DNA of 64,000 nucleotides, from the NCBI RefSeq assembly GCF_022761125.1, contig NZ_JAKWJR010000004.1:62001-126000 (forward strand), given 5' to 3'. Position 1 is the first letter of the stretch; each line of letters opens with the position of its first letter. A program made the position numbers and the translations under genes. The notes under the pieces are model-generated. The model had not been told where the DNA came from. It saw only the letters and a list, made by a program, of their open reading frames with translations, and did no database searches. This DNA comes from Nocardioides sp. SR21. GTDB lineage: Bacteria; Actinomycetota; Actinomycetes; Propionibacteriales; Nocardioidaceae. Shown piece after piece: positions 53,611 to 64,000 of the stretch.

Positions 53611-56600
53611 GTGCAGATCCAGGTGCTGGGCGACCTCGAGGTCCGAGTCGCGGGTGACGCGGTCGACCTCGGCGGACCGAAGCCCCGGGCCCTGCTGGCG
53701 CTCCTGGTCGCCGCCGGGGGCCGGCCGGTCCCGGTCGAGCAGCTCATCGACCAGATGTGGGGCGAGGAGCCGCCGGCGCGGGTCGAGGCCTCGCTCCAGT
53801 CGTACGTCGCCCGGCTGCGACGGGTGCTGGAGCCCGACCGCAACCCGCGGAGCCCGGCTCGACGCCTGCGCACCCATGCCGGCGGCTACTCGCTGGACCT
53901 GACCGACGTCGACGTCGACGCGCGTCGGTTCGCCGAGCTCGTCCGGAACGCCCGGGCGACGGCGACCACCGATCCCGGCGGCGCGGACGAGGGGCTCCGT
54001 GCCGCGCTGGCGATGTGGCACGGGGAGCCGTACGCCGGGTACGACAGTCCGTCCCTGCGGGCCGAGGCCACCCGGCTCGACGAGCTCCGGACCGGGGCGG
54101 TCGGTGACCTGTGGGAGCTGAGGCTCGCGGGTGGCGAGCACCCCGAGGCGGTCGCCGAGCTCGAGCAGCTGGTCCGGCTCTACCCGCTCCAGGAGCGGCT
54201 GTGGGGCCTGCTGGCGCTGGCGCTCTACCGGTCGGCTCGCCAGGGAGACGCGCTCGCAGCCCTGCGCCGGGCCCGCGACCACCTCGCCGACGAGCTCGGC
54301 GTCGACCCCGGCCCCGAGCTGCGACACCTGGAGGAGCAGGTGCTGCGGCAGGACCCGGCTCTCGACCGCGCGGTCGTGAGCACCCCGGCGCCGGAGCCGG
54401 CGCCCGCGGCCGGACCCGGCCCGGCGTCGCCCGGCCTCCCGGGCCGCGAGGACGCGCTGGCCGCCGTCGACGAGGCGCTGACGGAGGCCGCCGCCGGTCG
54501 CGGTGGCGTCGTGCTGGTGACTGGCGAGCCCGGGATCGGGAAGACCCGGCTCGCGGAGGCGGTCGTCGACCTCGCCCGCGAGCGGGGACTGCGCACCGGC
54601 TGGGGCGGGTGGGACGCCGACGCGGCCCCGGCCCTCCACGGATGGACCCACGCGCTGAGGGAGCTCCTCGGACGCGACGTCCTGACCGACGGCTCCACCG
54701 GCCCGGCGGGCGACGCGGCCGCGGCGAGCTACCAGCAGGCGGACCTGGTGCTCGACGCCCTGGACGACGGCAAGCCGTCGCTGCTGGTCCTCGACGACGC
54801 CCACTGGGCCGACCACGAGAGCCTGCGCCTGCTGCGGCGGATCGCGGGCCAGCTCGGTCGGAGGCCGGTGCTGCTGCTCGTGACCACCCGCCGGGCGGTG
54901 GCCGAGATCGACGACACCTGGGCCGAGGTGCTCGCCACGATCGCCCGGCTGGGACCGCTGCGGCTGGACCTCGCTGGCCTCACCGCCGCGGACGTGGCCT
55001 CCTGGGTGTCGGCGCAGGCCGGTCGGGACGTGCCCGACGAGGTGGCCGGTGAGCTGGTACGCCGCACGGACGGCAACCCGTTCTTCGTCAGCGAGCTCGT
55101 GCGCCTGCTCGTCCGCGAGGGCTCGCTGCTCGACCTGGCCGCCGAGGCCTGGCGCGCCGTTCCGGGTGGGGTCCGGGACGTGGTCCGGCAGCGCTCCCGG
55201 CTCCTGAGCGCACCGGCGGCGGACCTCCTCGCGAGTGCCGCTGTGGTCGGGCGCAGCGTGGACCTGGCGGTCCTGGACGTCCTCGGCCGCTCGGCGGAGA
55301 GCGACGTGGACCTGGCCGAGGCGATCGAGGACGCCCAGGTCCTCGGCCTGGTCGAGGAGGACGGGCCAGGCCGGGTCCGGTTCACGCACGCCCTGGTGCG
55401 CGACGCGCTCTACGAGTCCCTGCCGGCGCCGGTGCGGGTGCGGCGGCACGCTGAGGTCGGTGCCGCGCTCGAGACGACGTACGCCGGCCGGATCGCCGAG
55501 CACGCCGCCGAGCTCGCCGAGCACTACCGGCAGGCGGGGCCGGCGCACGTGCGGTCGGCATGGGTCTTCGCGCGCCGGGCCTCCGACGTGGCCGCCGAGC
55601 AGGCGGCGTACGACGAGTCGGCGCGGCTGGCGCGGCTGGCCGTCGAGCTGCAGGGCGACGACCCGACCGTCATCGTCACCGAGCGGGAGGACGCCCTGGT
55701 CGCCCAGGCCCGCTCCCTGAACCGGATCTCGCGGCCCATCGAGGCCTGGCCGCCCGCCGAGCGCGCGTGCCGCTCGGCCCTGGACCGGGGCGACGCGGCG
55801 GCCGCGGCCGCCTGCCTGTGCGAGGTGACCGACGGGCTCGGCTGGGGCTGGCGCACCGACGCCGCCTACGACGACGACGCGATCGCACTGTGGCGACGGG
55901 TCCTGGACCTGCAGCCCGAGGACGCCGTGCTGACGCGGGCCCACCTCACCGCAGGGCTGGCCTTCGAGCACCTCCAGCGGCCGGGCGACTCCACGGAGTC
56001 GACCCGGCTGGCCGACGAGGCGGTGGCGATGGTCCGCCGGGCGGGCCGGACGGGGGCAGAGGAGCTTCCGGTGCTGAGGCTGGCGCAGCAGGCGCTGCTC
56101 CGCCCCGAGCTGCTCCACCACCGGATCCCGCTGGCCGACGAGATCGTCGAGGCCGCGGCCCGCGCCGGTACGCCGCACGACCTGGCGGCGGCGCTGGTCG
56201 GTCGCGCCCAGGAGCGCGGCGAGCTCGGTCGGTTCGAGGACGCGCGGTCGGACCTGGTCCGCGCCCTGGAGCTGGCCACCCACCACCACCTCCCGGAGGT
56301 GAAGGTGATCGGCGGTTGGTCGGAGGCGGTGCTCCTGCTGCTCGCCGGCGACCTCGAGGGGTCGCGGCAGGCGACCGACGCCAACGAGCAGCTCCAAGCG
56401 AGCCTGGCGGTCTCGGGGGAGGGCATCGCGGTCGCGCACCGCGTCTTCCTCAGCGACGTCCAGGGACGGCTGCCGGAGCTGGAGCCACAGCTGCGCCAGC
56501 TGCGGCTCTTCCACCCGGCACTCCTCGAGGTGCACGCACTGAGCATGGTCCGGGCCGACCGGCTGGACGAGCTGCGCTCGATGCTGGGTGGATGGAGCGA

Positions 56601-56913
56601 ACAGCAGCCGGTGCTGCGCGACTACCAGTTCCTGCTCATGAGCAGCGTGCGCGCCGAGACCTGGCTCGCCCTCGGCGACCAGGCGGCCGCCGCCGACCTC
56701 TACGCCGACCTGCTGCCGTTCGCCGACCGCCTCGCGATGACGATGCCGGTCGGCTTCCGCGGCAGCATGCGGCTGACGCTCGGCCGGCTGGCGGCGGCCT
56801 TGGACGACGACGACGCCGCCCGCGAGCACCTCGAACGGGCACGCGCGCGCCACGACGAGCTCGGGCTGCCGTACTGGGTCGAGGTCGCGGAGAGCGAGCT
56901 CGCCGCCCTCTGA
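53611..56913 (+). CDS. Large BTAD/AfsR-like regulator with AAA ATPase domain
   Basis: An 1,100-aa SARP-type regulator. Residues 1-95: winged helix (QIQVLGDLEVRVAGDAVDLG, SLQSYVARLRRVLEP). Residues 96-250: bacterial transcriptional activator domain (RFAELVRNARATATTD, PLQERLWGLLALALYRSARQ). About 275-560: ATPase with Walker A GEPGIGKT (305-312) and LLVLDDAHWADHESLRLLRR. The remaining half is TPR-like helices. Proteins of this build often control secondary metabolism or are pathway-specific switches, but no biosynthetic cluster is here. Its target is unknown. It converges on the hemerythrin gene with only one base between the two stops. Confidence 0.85.
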   Translation: MQIQVLGDLEVRVAGDAVDLGGPKPRALLALLVAAGGRPVPVEQLIDQMWGEEPPARVEASLQSYVARLRRVLEPDRNPRSPARRLRTHAGGYSLDLTDVDVDARRFAELVRNARATATTDPGGADEGLRAALAMWHGEPYAGYDSPSLRAEATRLDELRTGAVGDLWELRLAGGEHPEAVAELEQLVRLYPLQERLWGLLALALYRSARQGDALAALRRARDHLADELGVDPGPELRHLEEQVLRQDPALDRAVVSTPAPEPAPAAGPGPASPGLPGREDALAAVDEALTEAAAGRGGVVLVTGEPGIGKTRLAEAVVDLARERGLRTGWGGWDADAAPALHGWTHALRELLGRDVLTDGSTGPAGDAAAASYQQADLVLDALDDGKPSLLVLDDAHWADHESLRLLRRIAGQLGRRPVLLLVTTRRAVAEIDDTWAEVLATIARLGPLRLDLAGLTAADVASWVSAQAGRDVPDEVAGELVRRTDGNPFFVSELVRLLVREGSLLDLAAEAWRAVPGGVRDVVRQRSRLLSAPAADLLASAAVVGRSVDLAVLDVLGRSAESDVDLAEAIEDAQVLGLVEEDGPGRVRFTHALVRDALYESLPAPVRVRRHAEVGAALETTYAGRIAEHAAELAEHYRQAGPAHVRSAWVFARRASDVAAEQAAYDESARLARLAVELQGDDPTVIVTEREDALVAQARSLNRISRPIEAWPPAERACRSALDRGDAAAAAACLCEVTDGLGWGWRTDAAYDDDAIALWRRVLDLQPEDAVLTRAHLTAGLAFEHLQRPGDSTESTRLADEAVAMVRRAGRTGAEELPVLRLAQQALLRPELLHHRIPLADEIVEAAARAGTPHDLAAALVGRAQERGELGRFEDARSDLVRALELATHHHLPEVKVIGGWSEAVLLLLAGDLEGSRQATDANEQLQASLAVSGEGIAVAHRVFLSDVQGRLPELEPQLRQLRLFHPALLEVHALSMVRADRLDELRSMLGGWSEQQPVLRDYQFLLMSSVRAETWLALGDQAAAADLYADLLPFADRLAMTMPVGFRGSMRLTLGRLAAALDDDDAAREHLERARARHDELGLPYWVEVAESELAAL

Positions 56914-56914
56914 G

Positions 56915-57592
56915 TCAGGGGGTCGGGGTGCCGTGCACCCGGACGGCGTACTGCCGGAACGTGCGCCGGGCCAGCTTCGGCACCAGCCACCGCACCGGGC
57001 GGGGGGCCTCCGCCAACATCAGCGCGGGGCCGTCCGGGCCGCCGTCGTGCAGGAACATCCCCATCACCAGCAGGCCCCGGCCCTTGGGCGCGGTGGTCCG
57101 GCCGATCTCTCCGAGCCGGTTCCACTCGGCCTGCGACAGGGTGCGGGCCGCGATCGGCAGCAGCCGCTGCTCCTCGGCGTCGAGGTGCTCGGCGAGGTGC
57201 ACGTACAGCGTGTCGACGAGGTCCGCGAGCCGGTCCCGCACCTCCGGGTCCGCGGTGTCCCGCAGCCGCGGCGTCAGGTCGTCGATCTCCTCGATCAGCC
57301 CGTCGACCCGGGCGTGCTGCGACTCCATCAGGTGCACGATCGGTGCCAGCTCCTCGGGCACCCGCTCCAGGAGCAGCGGCCACAGGTAGTCGTCCTCGGT
57401 CGTGTGGTGGTGGTGCAGGGCGAGGGTCAGGAAGGCGAGGTGGTCGGCGACGACCTCGGCCCGGGCCCGGTCGCCGGCCGGGACGCAGCGGACGACGCCG
57501 CCCGCCAGCCGGAACTCGCGGCGGAAGAAGGTGTGGATGGTGTTCATCGCCCGGGTGTCGACGAGTGACTCGGGTGAGGGCGTGGTGGTCAT
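56915..57592 (-). CDS. Hemerythrin-like (HHE) domain protein
   Basis: A 225-aa helical protein with hemerythrin-type metal ligands spread as in HHE domains: HTFFRREFRLAGG, FLTLALHHHHTTEDDYLWPL, HLMESQHARVDGLIEEID and VHLAEHLDAEEQRLLPIAAR. Such proteins bind a di-iron centre and oxygen or nitric oxide, or sense redox state. The 70-residue C-terminal tail (LARRTFRQYAVRVHG) is outside the metal domain. ATG 57592 is preceded by GGAG; an internal ATG after residue 15 is possible. Confidence 0.87.
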   Translation of the reverse strand: MTTTPSPESLVDTRAMNTIHTFFRREFRLAGGVVRCVPAGDRARAEVVADHLAFLTLALHHHHTTEDDYLWPLLLERVPEELAPIVHLMESQHARVDGLIEEIDDLTPRLRDTADPEVRDRLADLVDTLYVHLAEHLDAEEQRLLPIAARTLSQAEWNRLGEIGRTTAPKGRGLLVMGMFLHDGGPDGPALMLAEAPRPVRWLVPKLARRTFRQYAVRVHGTPTP

Positions 57593-57642
57593 GGTGGCTC
57601 CAGGTCGATCGCAGGGGTCGGATGCTGGTGCCCAGGCTGGTT

Positions 57643-58767
57643 CTAGGTGCTTGCAAAGGGCTTGGGGTCTGGTTGCACCCCGGCTGCCGCCGCTCCGTCC
57701 GTGAGCGCCTCGAGCGCGCTCGCGCCGTCGGCGACGGCGTCGGTCGCGCGGATCGCCGCGCCCAGCCGGGCGGCCGCGGTCCGGTAGGACGGCTGGTCGA
57801 GGAGCGCGGCGAGCGCCGTACGGAAGTCGTCGGCGGAGCCGCGCCGCGACACCATCCGCCCGGCGCCGGCGGCCTCGACGCTGCGCCCGACCACGACGTG
57901 GTCGGCCTTGCCGTCGAGCGGTACGACGAGCAGCGGCACGTCGTGGGCGAGACCGGCCATCGTCGAGCCGTGGCCACCGTGCGTGACCAGCACCGAGGCG
58001 CCGGGCAGCGTGTTCGCGTGCGCCAGCCAGCGGTGCACCTCGGCCCCGGGCCGGGCCGTCAGGTCGGTGGGGTCGATGGTCGGTCCCGTGGACACCAGCA
58101 CCCGTGCCGGCAGCCCGTCGGTGGCGTCGACGAGGCGCTGCAGGACGGAGGCCATCCCCGGGTAGCCGAAGGTGCTGAGCCCGACCACGATCGTGGGCTC
58201 GCGCTCGTCGCGCGGCGACCAGGTCGCCAGCGGACCGACCTGGAGCAGGTTGGCCGCGGCCGGCGCCGGGTCGACCTCGGCCAGCGTCATCAGCAGCCGC
58301 AGCTCGGCGGAGTCGAGGGCTCGCTGCGGCGCCAGCCGGCGCAGCCGGAGGTTGAGGCCCATCGGTCCGCCGAGGATGCCCTGTCGGTACGCCGCGGCGT
58401 ACATGTGCTCGAGGACGGCGTACCGCACCCCGGCGCGGCGCACGGCGTCCATCGCGCCGAACATGAACGAGTCGACCACGACCAGGTCGGCCGGCTCGGC
58501 GGCCAGCGCGTCCAGGAGATCGCGACCCATCCCGGCGTCGGCGAACACGCCGAGCATCCGCAGCGGTGTGTAGTCGCGGGTGGAGTCGAAGCTCCGCGCG
58601 TGCCGCGGTCGTACGAACGTGAAGCCCGCGCCGGCGAGCGCCTGCTCCTGCGACGGGTGGCCGAGGAACCGGACGGTGTGCCCGCGCCGCACCAGCTCGC
58701 GGGCGAGTGCGGTGGCCGGCGGCACGTTGCCGCCGCCGTCCCAGGTGACGAGGAGGAAGTCGCTCAC
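57643..58767 (-). CDS. UGT/macrolide-type glycosyltransferase (GT1, GT-B fold)
   Basis: A 374-aa GT-B enzyme with the usual start SDFLLVTWDGGGNVPPATAL, an acceptor-binding N-terminal half, and a nucleotide-sugar half with VSTGPTIDP, HANTLPGASVLVTHGGHGST (the HGG loop) and PLLVVPLDGKADHVV. Such enzymes add sugars to small lipophilic compounds such as antibiotics or xenobiotics. GTG 58767 overlaps the stop of the TetR gene (GTGA), so both are produced from one transcript. The pair looks like an inducible detoxification unit (inference). Confidence 0.88.
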   Translation of the reverse strand: MSDFLLVTWDGGGNVPPATALARELVRRGHTVRFLGHPSQEQALAGAGFTFVRPRHARSFDSTRDYTPLRMLGVFADAGMGRDLLDALAAEPADLVVVDSFMFGAMDAVRRAGVRYAVLEHMYAAAYRQGILGGPMGLNLRLRRLAPQRALDSAELRLLMTLAEVDPAPAAANLLQVGPLATWSPRDEREPTIVVGLSTFGYPGMASVLQRLVDATDGLPARVLVSTGPTIDPTDLTARPGAEVHRWLAHANTLPGASVLVTHGGHGSTMAGLAHDVPLLVVPLDGKADHVVVGRSVEAAGAGRMVSRRGSADDFRTALAALLDQPSYRTAAARLGAAIRATDAVADGASALEALTDGAAAAGVQPDPKPFAST

Positions 58768-59339
58768 AGCAGTGCTCCCACCAGCGCGCGCACTCGTTGC
58801 TCCGTGGCGGCCAGGCTCAGGCCGCGGTCGCGGCGCAGCTGCTTCCACGTGTAGACGTCGGTCGCCACGGCCAGCAGGTCGACCAGCTCGTCGCGCTCGG
58901 CCCCGGGGGAGGGGAGCATCGGCTCGAACACCGCCACCACCCAGGAGCGGTGGAACGCCCGCCCCGCGTCGGTGACCTCCTTGGTGGCCGGGTCGACGTG
59001 CTCCTGGGCGAGCATGCTCAGCACGGTGTCGCCGCGGCGCTCGTAGTGCTGGAGCACCGTGCGGACGGCCGCGTCCGGATCGCCGACGGGGGTACGCCGC
59101 TCCTCGCCGACGGTCGTCAGCGCGTGCTGGCGGGCCGCGTCGATCAGGCCGGCCCGGTTGCCGAAGTGGCGCAGCAGCGTCTGCACGCTCACGCCCGCGG
59201 TGGCTGCGATGTCGTCGAGCGAGATCTGCGAGACCAGCCGGGTCTCGGCCAGCGTGATCGTCGCGTCGAGCAGCCGCAGCCGGGTCCGCTCCACGGCCTC
59301 GGCCCGGGCGGTCATCGTGTAGCGGCGCGTCGTTTTCAT
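58764..59339 (-). CDS. TetR-family transcriptional regulator
   Basis: A 191-aa regulator with an N-terminal helix-turn-helix (RLRLLDATITLAETRLVSQI, then SLDDIAATAGVSVQTLLRHF) and a divergent C-terminal ligand domain (AFHRSWVVAVFEPMLPSPGA). ATG 59339 is chosen; GTG 59357 and a later ATG are alternatives. The 13-bp inverted repeat at 59350-59379 lies immediately upstream and is probably its own operator, so it would repress itself and the coupled glycosyltransferase gene until a ligand binds. Confidence 0.87.
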   Translation of the reverse strand: MKTTRRYTMTARAEAVERTRLRLLDATITLAETRLVSQISLDDIAATAGVSVQTLLRHFGNRAGLIDAARQHALTTVGEERRTPVGDPDAAVRTVLQHYERRGDTVLSMLAQEHVDPATKEVTDAGRAFHRSWVVAVFEPMLPSPGAERDELVDLLAVATDVYTWKQLRRDRGLSLAATEQRVRALVGALL

Positions 59340-59349
59340 GACAGTACGA

Positions 59350-59379
59350 GTTGACACGAACCTGCGGGTTCATGTCAAC
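59350..59379. promoter_or_regulatory. TetR operator candidate
   Basis: GTTGACACGAACC and GGTTCATGTCAAC, an inverted repeat of 13-bp arms (12 of 13 match) with a 4-nt spacer TGCG. On the minus strand it contains TTGACA. It starts 11 nt upstream of the tetR start codon. Confidence 0.65.
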
Positions 59380-59426
59380 GGTCGTTCACGCGAATATCTG
59401 GACCGGTCGCAAACCGTCGCGCGGGT

Positions 59427-59455
59427 TAGGGTGGGTTCAGGCCCCTGGGTAGAGT
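59427..59455 (+). promoter_or_regulatory. Possible -10 hexamers of secA
   Basis: TAGGGT (59427-59432) and TAGAGT (59450-59455) stand 40-70 nt before the secA start. Either would give a short leader with AGGAG at 59487-59491; this is one of the few genes here with a clear leader. Confidence 0.4.
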
Positions 59456-59501
59456 GGCGCCGCCCCTGCCTTCAGGCTGAACACCCAGGAGTTGTGCCCA
59501 C

Positions 59502-62297
<2,796 letters not shown>

Positions 62298-62351
62298 GAC
62301 CTTCGGTGGTCGAGTAGCGGGCGCCAGCGACCGTATCGAGACCTTCCGAAG

Positions 62352-62385
62352 CTCAGGGCGGTGGCCAGGTGGTCACCGCCCTGAG
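62352..62385 (+). terminator. Terminator hairpin after secA
   Basis: CTCAGGGCGGTG pairs with CACCGCCCTGAG over 12 bp around a 10-nt loop, 54 nt after the secA stop, behind a copy of the GTCGAGTAGC repeat. Confidence 0.65.
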
Positions 62386-62408
62386 TCGTCTCACCGGGTC
62401 TCGACACG

Positions 62409-62780
62409 CGCCCCGGCGGTCCGACGGGCCTGACGGCTCGCATCTCGTAACACCTTCGGTGGTCGGGCAGCGAGCGCCAGCGAGCGTCGCCCCGGCGGTC
62501 CGACGGGCGTGACGGCTCGCATTTCGTAACACCTTCGGTGGTCGAGTAGCGAGCGCCAGCGAGCGTATCGAGGCCCCCGATGCCCCGGGCGGCGACCTTC
62601 TTGTCGCCGCCCTGGTTCCTCTCACCGGGTTTCGACGCGCCCCGGCGGTCCGACGGGCCTGACGGCTCGCATCTCGTAACACCTTCGGTGGTCGAGTAGC
62701 GAGCGCCAGCGAGCGTATCGAGACCCCCGATGCCCCGGGCGGCGACCTTCTTGGTCGCCGCTCTGGTTCCTCTCACCGGG
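62409..62780. repeat. Three duplicated copies of the secA 3' end
   Basis: Units beginning CGCCCCGGCGGTCCGACGGG start at 62409, 62488 and 62638; the parent sequence is the secA end at 62256. Each copy continues through the stop-codon region (CTCGTAACACCTTCGGTGGT) into the GTCGAGTAGC-type repeat. Between copies 2 and 3, and again after copy 3, lies CCCGATGCCCCGGGCGGCGA with TTCTTG(G)TCGCCGC, a further hairpin-forming unit (62576 and 62726). No gene is seen from 62298 to 62982. Confidence 0.85.
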
Positions 62781-62782
62781 TT

Positions 62783-62982
62783 TCGACGCGCTCGCGCGGC
62801 TTCGTCCCTCAGTCGCGTCGCTTGCTCAACCTCGTCTCGCGACGCGCGCCGCTCCTTCGTCGCGGCGCGCTGCTCGCTTGATCTCGACGCGCTCGCGCGG
62901 CTTCGTCCCTCAGTCGCGTCGCTTGCTCAACCTCGTCTCGCGACGCGCGCCGCTCCTTCGTCGCGACGCGCTGCTCGCTTGA
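62783..62982. repeat. 101-bp direct tandem duplication
   Basis: Copies begin at 62783 and 62884 (TCGACGCGCTCGCGCGGCTT). They contain CGTCGCTTGCTCAACCTCGT and CGCGCCGCTCCTTCGTCGCG. The second copy runs up to the stop codon of the minus-strand gene at 62983. Confidence 0.8.
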
Positions 62983-63492
62983 TCAAGCGAACTCCAGTGC
63001 GGTGCAGCACCAGCGCTGCTGGCGCTCCTCGAAGCGGGCGGCGAGCGCGCGGGAGTGCTCGCCGTACCGCACGTGCGCGCTGACCTCGACGACCTCGCGG
63101 GCCAGGAAGCACAGGTGCACGCCGAGCACCTTCGGGCGGACCGGCTGCACCCGGCCCAGGCCGGCCGTGTGCCGACCGGCGCGCGCGACCAGCTGGGCGC
63201 GGCGCTCGAGGTCGACGTAGACGTCGCGCGAGCTCCAGCGCAGCAGCTGGGTGACCGGCCGGTCGCCACCGACGATCTCGACCGCGGCCTGGGTGTAGCG
63301 CCGCGCCCACTGCTCCAGGCCGCGCCGGCGTGGGTCCTCGATCGAGATCACGTCGGCCCACGGCCGGCTCGTGTGCCCGCCGGTGACGACGGGCGGGTCC
63401 TGGCGCGGCTGCAGGTCGAGCGCGAGGGTGCCCTGGACGCTGGCCACGGGTGCCGGCGGGTGGAGCTGGACGACGTTCTGCGGCTGGGACAT
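62983..63492 (-). CDS. Rv3235 family protein
   Basis: A 169-aa protein of the actinobacterial Rv3235 family. The N-terminal 55 residues are proline-rich and probably disordered; the conserved part is EQWARRYTQAAVEIVGGDRP, TQLLRWSSRDVYVDLERRA, VLGVHLCFLAREVVEVSAHV and ALAARFEERQQRWCCTALEF. No activity is known. Position near secA is the same as in M. tuberculosis. ATG 63492 follows AGGAGG. The LysM gene ends 14 nt upstream on the same strand, so they may be co-transcribed. Confidence 0.85.
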   Translation of the reverse strand: MSQPQNVVQLHPPAPVASVQGTLALDLQPRQDPPVVTGGHTSRPWADVISIEDPRRRGLEQWARRYTQAAVEIVGGDRPVTQLLRWSSRDVYVDLERRAQLVARAGRHTAGLGRVQPVRPKVLGVHLCFLAREVVEVSAHVRYGEHSRALAARFEERQQRWCCTALEFA

Positions 63493-63506
63493 GGATGCCT
63501 CCTGGA

Positions 63507-64000
63507 TCACTGGTCGTGGTGCGCCGGGAGGCGCAGCCGTTGGGCGGGCTCGATGAGGTCGGGGTCGGGGCCGATGACGGACCGGTTCCGCGCATAGATC
63601 TCGCGCCACCGGGCGTCGATCTCCACCGGGTCGGCGCCTGGACCCAGATCGGCGGCGGCGAGCTCCCAGAGGGTGTCCCCGGGGCGTACGACGACCTGCT
63701 CGGCGGTCCGGACGTGGACCGGTGCGCCGAGGGCCCGGTCGGGGAACGGCAGGCCGGCCACCGACGGCTGCCGGTCGCGGTGGACCTCGCCCGGCGTCGC
63801 CTGGGCCGGCACGGCGAGCCCGGCGACGACCGCCGCGCCGCAGGCGAGCAGCACCAGGCGGCGCAGTGGTGCCGGGACGCCGGGAGCGGTGGCCCCGGTG
63901 ACGGCCTCCGCCACGACGGCCGTGGTCACGACCCACAGCCAGGCGGCGGCGACGCACCCGGCGCCCGCGCAGAGGCGGACCAGGACGTCGTCGAAGCGGG
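63507..64000 (-). CDS. LysM-domain membrane protein (5' partial)
   Basis: The frame is open to the window edge; codons before the GTG at 63929 read as a first membrane helix (VRLCAGAGCVAAAWLWVVTT), so the true start is outside. A second hydrophobic stretch (LRRLVLLACGAAVVAGLAV) follows. The C-terminal 65 residues are a LysM domain (VVVRPGDTLWELAAADLGPG, then IDARWREIYARNRSVIGPDP and IEPAQRLRLPA), which binds N-acetylglucosamine chains of peptidoglycan. Likely a membrane-tethered wall-binding protein. Confidence 0.8.
   Translation of the reverse strand, partial: RFDDVLVRLCAGAGCVAAAWLWVVTTAVVAEAVTGATAPGVPAPLRRLVLLACGAAVVAGLAVPAQATPGEVHRDRQPSVAGLPFPDRALGAPVHVRTAEQVVVRPGDTLWELAAADLGPGADPVEIDARWREIYARNRSVIGPDPDLIEPAQRLRLPAHHDQ

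Noticed and set aside
53569..56853. A 1,094-codon minus-strand open frame opposite the BTAD regulator
   Set aside because: The plus-strand frame has winged-helix, BTAD and ATPase motifs in order; the minus-strand translation is low-complexity.
62409..62780. Partial secA pseudogene
   Set aside because: Only the last 40 or so coding bases and the downstream sequence are copied, in short repeated units; there is no longer secA-derived segment.

Overview
The window is about 70% G+C with dense, short-spaced genes, GTG starts and many start codons placed 5-8 nt after a TANNNT hexamer, as expected of an actinobacterium. Gene content and order point to the Propionibacteriales, most probably Nocardioides or a close relative (inference). 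From about 24.7 kb to the right end the order follows the Mycobacterium tuberculosis Rv3240c-Rv3264c neighbourhood: a mannose-1-phosphate guanylyltransferase, cofE/cofD (fbiB/fbiA), whiB, the Rv3259 and Rv3258c families, manB, the Rv3256c family, ahcY, mtrA-mtrB-lpqB, a comF-type gene, hpf and secA. No tRNA, rRNA, CRISPR array or insertion sequence was seen.

Left region (1-10.1 kb): a probable stress module. A MalT-like LuxR regulator sits between two opposed copies of a two-gene DUF6325-SHOCT unit, with further small membrane or SHOCT proteins, a P-type cation ATPase and a DUF1269 protein. Palindromes of the form CACCCC-N4-GGGGTG stand before three transcription units, at a similar distance from a possible -10 hexamer, suggesting one local regulon.

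10.1-24.7 kb: cell-envelope glycopolymer genes. Two divergent LCP ligases are followed by a tightly overlapping operon of two GlfT1-like glycosyltransferases, UDP-galactopyranose mutase (glf), a GlfT2-like galactofuranosyltransferase and an ABC polymer exporter (wzm-wzt). A secreted amidase with FG-GAP repeats follows. Together these would make, export and anchor a galactofuranose polymer and remodel the wall.

24.7-41 kb: GDP-mannose supply (mannose-1-phosphate guanylyltransferase, manB, an SIS protein), coenzyme F420 synthesis (cofD, cofE), the WhiB regulator, a very large membrane glycosyltransferase with a DUF5719 partner, an acyltransferase and a DUF808 protein.

41-50.7 kb: a HelR-type RNA polymerase recycling ATPase preceded by a sequence matching the rifamycin-associated element, then ahcY, the MtrAB-LpqB envelope system, a comF-type gene, and hpf. 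The 390-nt leader of hpf holds a structured RNA closed by a perfect 13-bp long-range stem, the expected place for a raiA-motif RNA.

50.7-64 kb: a block between hpf and secA (response regulator, YcaQ-type glycosylase, membrane protein, 1,100-aa BTAD regulator, hemerythrin, TetR with a glycosyltransferase), then secA. Downstream of secA lies about 690 bp of repeats that include three copies of the secA 3' end, then an Rv3235-family gene and a partial LysM gene.

A family of palindromic intergenic repeats (half unit roughly GTCGAGTAGC...GGCGTATCGAGAC) recurs at seven or more gene ends; one derivative is amplified into an exact 98-bp tandem array.
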